A DNA stretch of 64,000 bases, taken from assembly GCA_963771005.1 (NCBI GenBank), contig CAVYRO010000003.1, positions 434,001-498,000 of the forward strand, in the 5' to 3' direction. The first letter of the stretch is position 1, and every line of letters starts with the position of its first letter. This DNA comes from DASQZK01 sp963771005 (GTDB taxonomy: Bacteria > Bacteroidota > Bacteroidia > Bacteroidales > GCA-2748055). Of this stretch, positions 42,874 to 51,977 are shown in pieces. A model generated the notes under the pieces. It made no database searches and was not told the origin of the DNA. It saw only the letters and a program-made list of their open reading frames with translations. Both the position numbers and the translations under genes were made by a program.

Positions 42874-42959
42874 ACTGAAATTAATGGCGTTAGCAAACAT
42901 AAAAGGAGGAGAGAAGCAAACGAAAAAATAAAATCAGAGATGAATAGACACAGGATTCC

Positions 42960-45257
42960 TTATCCTACAATATTCAGCTTCGCGAACTTCAGTAAAAGCT
43001 GCTTCTGCCCGTGATTTTTAAAGAATACCGTCGCTTTGACATTCGGCGGCGTTCCTTCCTTACCGATGACTTTTCCGCGTCCGAACCTTGGATGTTCGAC
43101 TTCCATACCCACCTGTATCATTGAGGGATCCGCACTTTCGGCGTCCGGTTGCGGCATTTTCTCATCAGGTTTCACAAGTCTTTTACCTCTAAAGGAATGG
43201 GGAAGACCGGTCTTCCCGCCGCCTGAGCCCGGGATGTTCAATATATCTTCATCAGTGGAAGGGCTTCTCCTGCGGGATTCCCTTTGGGTTGAAAGGGAAA
43301 GGGGTAGCTCCAGAAATTGTTCATCGATCTCTGAAATGAACCTGCTGGGATTGCAATTGGTAAGAAGTCCCCAGCGATACCGTGTCCCGGCATACGAGAT
43401 GGTGACGCGGTCCTTTGCCCGGGTAACGGCAACGTAAAAAAGCCGCCTTTCCTCCTCCAGGTCTTTAGGCATGGAGGTGGACATCTGTGACGGGAATAAT
43501 TCTTCTTCCAGCCCTCCCAGGAAAACCTGCCTGAATTCCAAGCCCTTGGCCGAATGGACGGTCATCAGCGTCACCTTGTTATGATCCTCCTCCTTTTCAT
43601 TGTCGGCATCCGTGAAAAGGGTAACTTCCTGCAGGTAATCGGACAGGGAGGTGTTTCCTTCATTTTCTTCATTTTCGTTGTAATCCCGGATACTGTTCAG
43701 CAAGGCTTCGACGTTCTCTGACCTGCTTATTCCCTCGGGTGTCTTATCGGATCCCAGTTCCCTGAGAATGCCGGCCGACGAAGCTACAGTGAAGGCCAGA
43801 TCGAAGGCTTCCATTTCTATGACCTTTGTCATGAATTCACGTATCATTTGGACGAAACCCGCGATCTTTTGATGAGTCCCCGAATTAAAAGCCGTGCGGA
43901 GGAAGGCACCGTCTGTCAAAACCTCCCATACCGGAACATCACGGCCGGCTGCGGCCGCTTCAATCCTGTCCAGCGTGGTTTTGCCGATCCCCCGCAGCGG
44001 ATAATTGATAATGCGTTTCATAGATTCATCATCAGCGGGGTTGACGATGACCCGGAAATAGGCGAGGACATCCTTCACCTCCTTGCGCTGGAAAAAAGAA
44101 ACTCCGCCATATACCTTGTAAGGGATATTCATCTTTCTCATGGATTCCTCAAAGATCCTCGATTGGGCATTCGTCCGGTACAGGATAGCAAAATCACGAT
44201 ACTGGACCTGCTCATAAAGCGCAGCATCCCTGATCATGCCGGCTACAACAAATCCTTCCTCATTGTCGGTGCGCGCTTCAACGATCTTGATCCGGGCCCC
44301 TTCATCCTTCTCGGAAAAAACTTTCTTCGGGATCTGTCCCTGATTTTTGGCGATGATGCAATTCGCTGCGTTGACGATATTCTGTGTCGACCTGTAATTC
44401 TGTTCCAGCTTATAGGTTACGGCTTCCGGGTAATCGCTCCGGAAAGTGAGAATATTCTCGATCCGCGCTCCCCGGAAAGAATAGATGCTCTGGGCGTCAT
44501 CACCCACGACGCACACATTGCGGTGCTCCTGGGCCAGTTTCTTCACGATAAGGTACTGCGAATAGTTGGTGTCCTGATACTCATCGACGAGAATGTAACG
44601 GAACAGGTCCATGTACTTTTGCAGGATCGCCGGATGGTCCCGGAAGAGAATGTTCGTATTCAGCAGGAGATCGTCGAAATCCATGGCACCCGCTTTTTTG
44701 CACCGGGCGGAATATCTTTTGTAGATATCCTTTAACATCGGTCTCCTGGTGCTTTTGTCAGTTGCCTCAATTGTTGCATTGGTAGCGTATGCCTCCGCTG
44801 TTATCAGGTTATTCTTTGCATTGGAGATCCTGCCGAGGACCTCGGCGGGTTTATAGATCTTGTCGTCGAGCTTCAGCTCCTTGATGATTGTTTTGACCAG
44901 GTTGCGCGAATCCTGCGTATCATAGATGGTATAGGTTGAAGGATAGCCGAGTGCCTTCGATTCGGCGCGAAGGATACGGGCGAAGATGGAGTGAAAGGTT
45001 CCCATCCAGAGATGCCGGGCATTGTTATATCCTACGAGAAGGGCAATGCGTTCCTTCATCTCGTTTGCCGCCTTGTTGGTGAAGGTAAGAGCGAGCACCT
45101 GGGAAGGAGGGATGCCGTTAGCCAGCATATTGGCGATCCGGTAGGTGAGAACCCGGGTCTTTCCCGAGCCGGCTCCCGCTATGACAAGCGTCGGTCCCTT
45201 GTAATTGACCACCGCCTCCCTCTGGGGCTTGTTCAGCTCTGATAGTATCTTTTCCAC
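42960..45257 (-). CDS. pcrA: UvrD/PcrA-type ATP-dependent DNA helicase
   Basis: A 765-residue superfamily 1A 3'-5' helicase for repair and for removing proteins from DNA. Motif I is GAGSGKT (28-34), motif II is LVDEYQDTNYSQY, motif III is VVGDDAQSIYSFRGA, the Q motif-like start is LNKPQREAV, and later motifs include LEQNYRST and VTLMTVHSAKGLEF. The C-terminus has the Tudor-like PcrA/UvrD domain that binds RNA polymerase (VGMEVEHPRFGRGKVIGKEG). Full length; a -7 promoter match lies just upstream. PcrA and UvrD cannot be told apart safely from sequence alone. Confidence 0.95.
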   Translation of the reverse strand: MEKILSELNKPQREAVVNYKGPTLVIAGAGSGKTRVLTYRIANMLANGIPPSQVLALTFTNKAANEMKERIALLVGYNNARHLWMGTFHSIFARILRAESKALGYPSTYTIYDTQDSRNLVKTIIKELKLDDKIYKPAEVLGRISNAKNNLITAEAYATNATIEATDKSTRRPMLKDIYKRYSARCKKAGAMDFDDLLLNTNILFRDHPAILQKYMDLFRYILVDEYQDTNYSQYLIVKKLAQEHRNVCVVGDDAQSIYSFRGARIENILTFRSDYPEAVTYKLEQNYRSTQNIVNAANCIIAKNQGQIPKKVFSEKDEGARIKIVEARTDNEEGFVVAGMIRDAALYEQVQYRDFAILYRTNAQSRIFEESMRKMNIPYKVYGGVSFFQRKEVKDVLAYFRVIVNPADDESMKRIINYPLRGIGKTTLDRIEAAAAGRDVPVWEVLTDGAFLRTAFNSGTHQKIAGFVQMIREFMTKVIEMEAFDLAFTVASSAGILRELGSDKTPEGISRSENVEALLNSIRDYNENEENEGNTSLSDYLQEVTLFTDADNEKEEDHNKVTLMTVHSAKGLEFRQVFLGGLEEELFPSQMSTSMPKDLEEERRLFYVAVTRAKDRVTISYAGTRYRWGLLTNCNPSRFISEIDEQFLELPLSLSTQRESRRRSPSTDEDILNIPGSGGGKTGLPHSFRGKRLVKPDEKMPQPDAESADPSMIQVGMEVEHPRFGRGKVIGKEGTPPNVKATVFFKNHGQKQLLLKFAKLNIVG

Positions 45258-45277
45258 GGTCTCTCTTTTTGAGTTGC

Positions 45278-45285
45278 CAAAATTA
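45278..45285 (-). promoter_or_regulatory. Candidate -7 promoter element (TAATTTTG) of the helicase gene
   Basis: On the minus strand the bases read TAATTTTG, a TAnnTTTG match 20 bases before the helicase ATG at 45257. Confidence 0.45.
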
Positions 45286-45330
45286 GAATTTTTAAAATTA
45301 AAATTTCCAGGTTAAACTAATTAAAGATTG

Positions 45331-45440
45331 TTAGATATTGTTTGAAATGGTTTGATATTGTTTGAAATGGTTTGATATTGTTTGAAATGGTTTGAAATGG
45401 TTTGATATGGTTTGAAATGGTTTGAAATGGTTTCAGGGAG
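45331..45440 (+). repeat. Eleven tandem decamers of the TTTGAAATGG type
   Basis: Ten-base units TTTGAAATGG and TTTGATATTG (or TTTGATATGG) follow one another without any gap for 110 bases, ending in TTTCAGGGAG. The words match the TTGAAACC-type decamers at 14220-14400 and 16001-16020. Confidence 0.95.
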
Positions 45441-45857
45441 TTTCACCACAGATTTCACAGATTATCACAGATGGTTTGAATTCCATTCAACAAATCAACA
45501 AATCAATAAATCAACAAATTCTTCAGAAGATCCGTGTTCCTCTTCCTCTTCCACTTCACCAAATCACCAAATCACCAAATCACCAAATTCTTCCGGGAGT
45601 TTCACCACAGATTTCACAGATTATCACAGATGGTTTGAATTCCATTCAACAAATCAACAAATCAATAAATCAACAAATTCTTCAGAAGATCCGTGTTCCT
45701 CTTCCACTTCCTCTTCCTCTTCCACTTCACCAAATCACCAGATCACCAAATCACCAAATTCTTCGGGGAGTTTCACCACAGATTTCACAGATTATCACAG
45801 ATGGTTTGAATTCCATTCAACAAATCACCAAATCACCAAATCACCAAATTCTTCCGT
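45436..45857 (+). repeat. Two and a half copies of a 159/171-bp compound repeat
   Basis: Each unit starts GGGAGTTTCACCACAG, continues with ATTTCACAGATTATCACAG and a segment of AACAAATC octamers (reverse complement of module A), then GAAGATCCGTGTTCCTC, a CTTCCT-rich run and AAATCACC octamers. Starts are at 45436, 45595 and 45766; the second unit is 12 bases longer through expansion of the CTTCCT run, and the third is truncated. Long open frames across the block (45412-46018) come only from this periodicity. The region from 45858 to 45984 has no recognisable feature. Confidence 0.92.
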
Positions 45858-45984
45858 CCATCCCAAACCTCTTATTAGCGTCCGTTATTTTTTTTCGTAA
45901 CATTGCACAGGAAATATTTTTTTTCAATTTTCACAAAATATTTCAGAGACAGGTAAGTTATTCTAAAACCAAACTGACTGACCC

Positions 45985-47358
45985 TTGCTGCAATTTCCGA
46001 ATAAAAAATATCATCTAACCTTTATTTTCCTCCTTTTAACAGGGGGGATTTTTGCACAGGTCAGCTCCCCATCAGCCGGGCAATCCGGATATATTGTTTA
46101 CAAAACAGCCGCGGGCACCGACAGCGCCCGGGTGTTTACCTGGTACGAATTTCCCGGTGATGACGTTTCCGGAGTTCTGACGGCAACCGCTCCCTCTGCC
46201 GGAAATTTCAGCTTTGAATGGTCTGCCTTTGACACCCTTTCCCTTTCATTCGGGCCCGTATTTCAGACTGACGGCAACTCAGGGCAATCCACGGCGGCCG
46301 GGTTGGAAACCGGCGGGTACCGTGTCAGGGTCTCCGATGGTGCCGGAACGGACACTTCCTTCATTGCATGGGTTTTTATCGACGATATGGACGCCCATAT
46401 TGAAAAAACTCCTTCGGGGAATGTGCTTCCCTACAAGTACACTTGCGACTTCCTGGTGATGAGTGGTATGGTGACACTTGATACATTTTACATCTATGAT
46501 CCCGGTTCAGGAGATAAGATCCGGATGCAGCTTGATACGGAAGGAAACGTAAGGCCTGTGAACGGATTCCGGTTTTTATGGACGTCAGATAATCCGGACC
46601 TGGTCATTCCCAATGCCGATCGTGTCCTTGATCCGAATACTTCCTATCTCCCTCCTTATAAGGATACCTGGTATTTTCTTACCGTCACCGACAGTTTCGG
46701 AATGACCGTGCGGGACTCCGTGTTTTATGAGAGTATACAGGTTAAGTCGGAATTCAGCTTTGAATTCTTCGACAAGGCAGATAAGGAGGAATTTGTCACT
46801 CCTTCGGATCCAACCGAAGACGATGCCCCCTTAAGGGTCAGGTTCACCAACAGATCGCAGAACGGGGCCTCATTCGAATGGATATTTTCGGATACCCTGA
46901 AATCGGATTTTTTCGCCAATGAATTAACAGGGGATATGGATTATCAGCCGGAGTATACCTATCTCATACCCCATGATTATTACCCTGCACTTGTAGCCAC
47001 GAGCCAGGAGGGATGCGTCGATACCTTCAGGGTGGAGAAACCCATCATTGTATCGCCGTCGGAATTAAAGGTGCCGAATGTATTTACACCAAACGGGGAT
47101 GATATCAACGATTATTTCAAAGTGAACTTTAAATCCATAAAGCAATTCAATATATACATATACAGCCGTTCCGGCGCACTTGTCTATAAGGCCGGGATTG
47201 ATGATCTTTATTCCTGGGACGGATGGGACGGTCATGTGAAGGATTCGAACAGGGAAGCCAGTCCGGGGCCCTATTATTATGTAATCGAGGCCAGGGGGTA
47301 TGACAATATAAAATACCAGAGGGGTGTTTACAGGGGGGTAGTCTATTTATATCGCTGA
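45985..47358 (+). CDS. T9SS-exported protein with gliding-type C-terminal sorting domain
   Basis: A 457-residue secreted protein. A signal peptide (LTFIFLLLTGGIFAQ) is followed by beta-rich, PKD-like segments (ending EYTYLIPHDYYPALVATSQE) and the C-terminal type B sorting domain. That domain has the hallmark VPNVFTPNGDDINDYF, then FNIYIYSRSGALVYK, WDGWDG and YYYVIEARG. The type IX secretion system should export it to the cell surface. There is no ATG; translation probably starts at TTG 45985 or CTG 45988, just after a repeat-rich region. It converges with the next gene, stop codons two bases apart. Confidence 0.85.
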   Translation: MLQFPNKKYHLTFIFLLLTGGIFAQVSSPSAGQSGYIVYKTAAGTDSARVFTWYEFPGDDVSGVLTATAPSAGNFSFEWSAFDTLSLSFGPVFQTDGNSGQSTAAGLETGGYRVRVSDGAGTDTSFIAWVFIDDMDAHIEKTPSGNVLPYKYTCDFLVMSGMVTLDTFYIYDPGSGDKIRMQLDTEGNVRPVNGFRFLWTSDNPDLVIPNADRVLDPNTSYLPPYKDTWYFLTVTDSFGMTVRDSVFYESIQVKSEFSFEFFDKADKEEFVTPSDPTEDDAPLRVRFTNRSQNGASFEWIFSDTLKSDFFANELTGDMDYQPEYTYLIPHDYYPALVATSQEGCVDTFRVEKPIIVSPSELKVPNVFTPNGDDINDYFKVNFKSIKQFNIYIYSRSGALVYKAGIDDLYSWDGWDGHVKDSNREASPGPYYYVIEARGYDNIKYQRGVYRGVVYLYR

Positions 47359-47360
47359 GG

Positions 47361-48422
47361 TCATTTAGCTTCCCCGGATCCGATTGTATAATCCAGTCCC
47401 TTCCGGAATGCTTGCACGAATGCATTTTTGAAAATATTCCAGATAGCCGGAAAGACGCCGGTTTTTATGTCTTTGATGTTCCCTGTGAGCGGAATTTTGG
47501 TGGCAATCTGGTCCTTAGGCTGATTTTCAAGTAGTTCTGAGATCCCCCCGGCTATCGCTTCCCAGACCTTTCCGAAAAATTTCTTATCTTCCTGTTTCCA
47601 GTCGAGAATCTTCACCTTCTGCATCAGGGGCTTAATGTATCCGTCCACCACACCATCTTTCACAAGGATTTCCGAATACATATTGAATACCCCTGCTTCC
47701 GCATCCAGGTTGGCATAGGCCCGTAGAAAATTATTCAGTTTGGTCAGTTGAACGTTTTCCAGTTTCAGATTAATGTCCATATCGGGAATCTGTTTCAATA
47801 CATTCATTCGTCCATCGATGCTGATGGAACCGTCGCCGAAGGATTTCGCCGAAGCGGACAGGGATGTAGGGTACTCTTTTGAACGATCCGTTACATTGCT
47901 CAGGTTGGTAATGAGAAGATCAAGGTTGCTTACCTGTATATCCACTTTCGGATTGGTTGTAAAATCCCTGTAAGCAATCTCTCCGCCATTTACTTCGAAC
48001 CTATTGATCCTGAGCGGTATAAGCCCTTCGAACGTGGTAATCCAGTCTACTCCCGAACCATCCTGGACCGTCTTTTTTTTCGCCCCTGTTTTTGAAACTG
48101 CAAAATTGACTACGGGTTGATTGAAAATGATCTCTCCGACGATCCGGCCATGGAAAAGTGCCTTCCAGTGAACCGAAAGATCAAGCTCCCGTATGACCAG
48201 GAAAGGGGCCGGTATGCTATCTTCCAGTTTTTCGATAACCAGGCTGTCGATCACATACGCTCCCCTGTAGAGATTAAGATCCACATCGAGAACATGGCCC
48301 TTATAACCATTTAGAGCGGACAGTTTTTTATTGATGACCTTTGTAATCACCGATGGAAGGATCAGGCGGATGATCACCAGCACCGCCACCACGGCCAGGA
48401 TGATAATTATGCTTTTTTTCAT
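47361..48422 (-). CDS. AsmA/DUF748-like envelope protein
   Basis: A 353-residue protein with one N-terminal membrane anchor (IIIILAVVAVLVIIRLILP) and a long beta-rich periplasmic part. The block FLVIRELDLSVHWKALFHGR, followed by EIIFNQPVVNF, is typical of the DUF748/AsmA group, and a repeat-type block (SISIDGRMNVLKQIPDMDIN) lies near residue 200. AsmA-like proteins are thought to help move lipids between membranes or to shape the outer membrane; this member is short. Its exact role is unknown. No partner gene is adjacent. Confidence 0.75.
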   Translation of the reverse strand: MKKSIIIILAVVAVLVIIRLILPSVITKVINKKLSALNGYKGHVLDVDLNLYRGAYVIDSLVIEKLEDSIPAPFLVIRELDLSVHWKALFHGRIVGEIIFNQPVVNFAVSKTGAKKKTVQDGSGVDWITTFEGLIPLRINRFEVNGGEIAYRDFTTNPKVDIQVSNLDLLITNLSNVTDRSKEYPTSLSASAKSFGDGSISIDGRMNVLKQIPDMDINLKLENVQLTKLNNFLRAYANLDAEAGVFNMYSEILVKDGVVDGYIKPLMQKVKILDWKQEDKKFFGKVWEAIAGGISELLENQPKDQIATKIPLTGNIKDIKTGVFPAIWNIFKNAFVQAFRKGLDYTIGSGEAK

Positions 48423-48703
48423 CTTCTGAAATTTCAGTCATAAAGTGGAACCCTGGGGCGGATGAATGAAGGGGGATGCAATCCAATGATTAGGAACACC
48501 GGGGGGTAAAAAAAGTTTGGGTAGGGGATGAAGCAGCGAAGGTTTCAGATTTGCGAGTTGTCAGAGTTTTGGAACTGTTGTAAACGGTTGCGCCCTTCGA
48601 TGGTAATTGGAATGGAATCGGTTATCAGGGCGATCTTGAGGGATTAAATCGTACCAGGCCCTGGTTAGCTGCTAAAAAAGGTACAGCCCGTTTTTGTAGT
48701 ATG

Positions 48704-48780
48704 ATACAATAAATTAAGTAAAATTATGTATCGTAATACAATAAATTAAGTAAAATTATGTATCGTAATACAATAAAATT
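48704..48780. repeat. AT-rich 32-bp tandem repeat, two and a half copies
   Basis: The 32-base unit begins ATACAATAAATTAAGTAAAA and ends TTATGTATCGTA; copies are exact at 48704-48735 and 48736-48767, with a partial third copy after that. No function is evident. Confidence 0.9.
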
Positions 48781-48981
48781 CAATTTTTTATGTAATGCAA
48801 TACAAAATTCCGGGATTTGGCGAAGTAGATTTTCCAGTTTTGAGGCTTCAGGTTTAGCTTCGCTGAGCTCGTCAGCCAAAGGCTTCCCCGGTTCAGGTTT
48901 CGGTTTCCGGAAGAGTTGAACACGGTGAGATCACGATGAGATCTTTTCTCATGGAATTCACCTGCGATCACCATTGAGGTA

Positions 48982-49014
48982 TCACCCCCTCCCATTTTCA
49001 GGAGAGGGGGGTGA
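48982..49014. repeat. G/C-run hairpin related to the 16-kb direct repeats
   Basis: TCACCCCCTCCC pairs with GGAGAGGGGGGTGA around a short TTTTCA-containing loop. The words match the outer hairpins of the 227-bp elements at 16025 and 16285, so it may be a truncated relative. Confidence 0.5.
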
Positions 49015-49167
49015 GGTGGACAGTGAGGTTATGTGTGGAGTCAGGCAGGGAGGGTTTCCCGGTTCCATGTTCCACTTCCATGTCCGATGTTCGCGGTTCC
49101 CGGACCATCGGTACCGGAGGGGAGCCGGAAGGTTGGTTTACCTTTTGCGACCTTCTCCGTTCGCTCG

Positions 49168-51318
49168 CTATTCCTCTTCCTGCTCGGCCTCGTATGCCTT
49201 AAGGAGCTGATCCTGGATTTCACCCGGGACCGGCGCGTATTCGCTGAAGTGCATCGAGTACATCGCACGTCCGCTGGTGAGGGAGCTCAATGAGGTCGAA
49301 TATTTGTTCATTTCGGCGAGTGGCACTTTGGCTGTGATCTTTTCGAACCCTTTCTCACTGCTCATACCCTGCACAATGGCACGGCGGCCCTGAAGGTCAC
49401 TCATGACATCGCCCATCCTGTCGGAAGGAACGAGCACCTCCACCACGTAAACGGGCTCGAGGATCTTGGGTCCGGCATTTTTAAACGCATTTCTGAAAGC
49501 GTTCCGGCCGGCAAGCCTGAACGAGATTTCATTTGAATCGACCGGGTGCATTTTCCCGTCATATACAAACACCCGGATATCGCGGGCATATGAACCTGTG
49601 AGGGGACCTTCTTCCATTTTTTCCATTATCCCTTTGAGAATGGCAGGCAAAAACCTCGTATCGATGGATCCCCCGACGATACAATTGTAAAACCAAAGGC
49701 TTCCGCCCCAGGGGAGCTTATGTTCTTCCCGTCCCCGGATCGAGATCTTATAATCCTTACCGTTGAGTTTAAACATGTCGGGTTCGGCGGCTCCATCCGT
49801 ATGTGGTTCGATGATCATGTGCACCTCGCCGAACTGGCCGGCACCGCCTGATTGTTTTTTGTGGCGGTAATCGGACTGGGCTGCTTTGGTGATGGTTTCC
49901 CGGTAGGGGATCTTAGGCGTAATAAATTCGGAATCAACCTTATAAAGATTGTCCAGCTGCCATTTTACGATGTTCAGGTGATGTTCACCCTGTCCCGATA
50001 CGATAATCTGTTTTAGTTCCTTGGAATGTTCGATGAGCAGGGTGGGATCCTCGTCGTGAATCCGGTTCAGGGATTCCCCTAGTTTTTCTTCTTCTCCCTC
50101 GCTGGCAGGTCTGATCGCAGTACGGAATTTGGGTTCCGGGAAAGCGATGGGGGCCATTTCAATATTGCCCGTGGAGAGGGTATCATTGGTTTTGGTGGCT
50201 TTTAGTTTAACAGTTGCGCCGATATCTCCTGCTGAGAGTTTGGTTATCTTGCTCCTGTTTTTCCCAAAAACGGCAAAAAGTTGCGAGATCCTTTCCTTGT
50301 TCGAAGTGCGGGCATTGGTTAAATCCATACCCTCGGAAATTTCCCCGGAGATAATTTTAAAAAAATGGATCTCACCGATATGTGATTCAACGGAGCTTTT
50401 AAAGACGAAAAGTGTGGAGGGACCTTTCGGGTCGATCTTTACCTCATTGCCTTTAGTATTTTTCAGGCCGGGTACCTGGTCAGGTGTTGGAAGTACATTT
50501 GAAATAAATTCGAGCAGGCGTCCGACGCCTATATTTTTTCTGGCGGATGTACAGAATACGGGATACATCCCTCCGGTCAGGATACCGGTCAGGATGCCCT
50601 TGCGCATTTCCTGCTCTTCAAGGGTTTCCTTTTCAAAAAAGATCTCCATCAGGGCTTCATCGTTTTCCGCAGCTTTTTCAACAAGTTCTGCCTTCATTTC
50701 CTCGGCCCGTGCGGCTTCGGAATCAGGAATATCCGTAATCTGCGGCTTACTGCCGTCAGCAGGATATTTATACAGTTTCATCTGGATCAGGTCGATAAAA
50801 GAATCGAATGAAGGCCCTGCATTTACAGGGTACTGCAATATGGCTACCTTACTTCCGTATCTTTCATTCATCATTTCGATGGTCTTCTCGAAATTGGTTT
50901 TATCGTGATCCAGATGATTGACCACAAAGATCATCGGCTTATTAAAACGTTCCACCCACCGGTTATGGATCTCGGTTCCAACTTCGAGCCCGTTCTGGGC
51001 ATTGATGAGCATAACGGCTGAGTCGGCCACATGAAGACTGGAAACAGCACCTCCCACAAAATCATCCGCACCAGGAGCATCAAGTATATTTATCTTACAA
51101 TTGTTGTATTCGGTATAAAGTACACTTGAGAAAATGGACCCTGCATTTTCCTGCTCGATGGCATTGTAGTCCGAAACGGTGTTTTTTGCCGAGATATCAC
51201 CGCGACGGTCGATCACACCCCCTTCAAACAGCATGGCTTCTGCCAGGGTTGTTTTTCCTGAACCAGCGTTTCCGAGCAGTACGATATTTTTAATCTGATT
51301 TGTGGAATACGTTTTCAT
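49168..51318 (-). CDS. EF-G-like translation factor (EF-G2) lacking the catalytic histidine
   Basis: A 716-residue EF-G homologue with all five domains. G1 is GNAGSGKTT. Where true EF-G has DTPGH this protein has DAPGA (80-84), so the histidine that activates water for GTP hydrolysis is absent. Switch I reads ENAGSI instead of ERGITI, and G4 is NHLD instead of NKLD. A Bacteroides EF-G2 paralogue has been shown to support translation without GTP hydrolysis under starvation; this gene is a likely relative. The canonical fusA is at 52906 on the other strand, less than 2 kb away. Confidence 0.9.
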   Translation of the reverse strand: MKTYSTNQIKNIVLLGNAGSGKTTLAEAMLFEGGVIDRRGDISAKNTVSDYNAIEQENAGSIFSSVLYTEYNNCKINILDAPGADDFVGGAVSSLHVADSAVMLINAQNGLEVGTEIHNRWVERFNKPMIFVVNHLDHDKTNFEKTIEMMNERYGSKVAILQYPVNAGPSFDSFIDLIQMKLYKYPADGSKPQITDIPDSEAARAEEMKAELVEKAAENDEALMEIFFEKETLEEQEMRKGILTGILTGGMYPVFCTSARKNIGVGRLLEFISNVLPTPDQVPGLKNTKGNEVKIDPKGPSTLFVFKSSVESHIGEIHFFKIISGEISEGMDLTNARTSNKERISQLFAVFGKNRSKITKLSAGDIGATVKLKATKTNDTLSTGNIEMAPIAFPEPKFRTAIRPASEGEEEKLGESLNRIHDEDPTLLIEHSKELKQIIVSGQGEHHLNIVKWQLDNLYKVDSEFITPKIPYRETITKAAQSDYRHKKQSGGAGQFGEVHMIIEPHTDGAAEPDMFKLNGKDYKISIRGREEHKLPWGGSLWFYNCIVGGSIDTRFLPAILKGIMEKMEEGPLTGSYARDIRVFVYDGKMHPVDSNEISFRLAGRNAFRNAFKNAGPKILEPVYVVEVLVPSDRMGDVMSDLQGRRAIVQGMSSEKGFEKITAKVPLAEMNKYSTSLSSLTSGRAMYSMHFSEYAPVPGEIQDQLLKAYEAEQEEE

Positions 51319-51393
51319 ATTTGACGATCTGGATTAAATGAATATTTGCGTATTGGCTTTAACTTCAAAGAATAAACCGTAATTAGCGTTTGC

Positions 51394-51621
51394 AAGAAAA
51401 CCCGATGACCCTTCGTCTCCGCTCAGTGACCGGTGACTTCATTCAAGAGGGTGAACTTTTCGGGTGGTGGTAAGGCAGGCAAAAGGCCCCTATGTATAAA
51501 TTTAAAATTCAGTGACTTTCGCAAGAAGGGTCTTTTGCCTGCCTTACCACCATCCGAAAAGTTCTTCGTTCATCGAATTGACCGGTCCCTGAGCGAAGCC
51601 GAAGGGTCATCGGGTTTTCTT
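51394..51621. repeat. 228-bp imperfect palindrome with module B-like ends
   Basis: Arms of about 97 bases (51394-51490 and 51526-51621) are inverted copies with scattered mismatches. They share AAGAAAACCCGATGACCCTT, GACCGGT, GAACTTTTCGG(G/A)TGGTGG and TAAGGCAGGCAAAAG. Near the right tip, GGTCCCTGAGCGAAGCCGAA resembles module B of the arrays at 30-32 kb; the left tip has the matching CTTCGTCTCCGCTCAGTGAC. The centre is AT-rich. No protein is encoded. It lies in the divergent region between EF-G2 and rpsL; the rest of 51319-51977 holds only the rpsL promoter and possible promoters. Confidence 0.85.
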
Positions 51622-51900
51622 TCTGATACTAATTAATCAAGTGATGCAAAAATAATAAATTTTTGAGAAGAGACAAGGAATGGGTGAAATGTTTGGAGGA
51701 TTGTTTAAGGCCGGCTATCCTCACCCAGCTGAATCCATCCCCGGACCCTGATCCTGATCAAAATTATACAGATTTTCATTTTTCGCATACATATAATATA
51801 TATATTCGCAGCCCGAAATAGGGTTGTATCGTTTGGCATACAAGCGGGGAAGACAAAGGTTTTTTCCGTCAGAATCAGCCAAATAATTTTTGTAAACATT

Positions 51901-51930
51901 ATTGTTTTTTTAAAAAAAAGAATACCTTTG
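51901..51930 (+). promoter_or_regulatory. Promoter of the rpsL ribosomal operon
   Basis: A -33-like ATTG at 51901-51904 and a perfect -7 TACCTTTG at 51923-51930 are 18 bases apart, as in Bacteroidetes housekeeping promoters. Transcription would begin near 51937, about 40 bases before the rpsL ATG. Confidence 0.65.
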
Positions 51931-51977
51931 CAACCCGTTTCGGAAAAAGTTTAATTAAACATTAGAATTTATACTGT

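Larger units (their letters stand above)
48423..49167. other. Gene-free region with short repeats
   Basis: This 745-base stretch holds no gene that I can support. It contains a 32-base AT-rich tandem repeat (48704-48780) and a G/C-run hairpin (48982-49014) similar to the ends of the elements at 16025-16512. The short frames seen here are not conserved-looking. Confidence 0.6.

Noticed and set aside
43848..44735. A 295-codon plus-strand frame inside the helicase gene
   Set aside because: Antisense to intact PcrA/UvrD motifs; no domain recognised.
45412..46018. Two long open frames (162 and 198 codons) across the compound repeat
   Set aside because: They read through octamer and decamer repeats in two frames at once; composition is that of repeat DNA and neither has a conserved domain.
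48780..48995. A 71-codon minus-strand frame in the gene-free region before EF-G2
   Set aside because: No domain, poor composition, and it runs through AT-rich tandem repeat and hairpin DNA.
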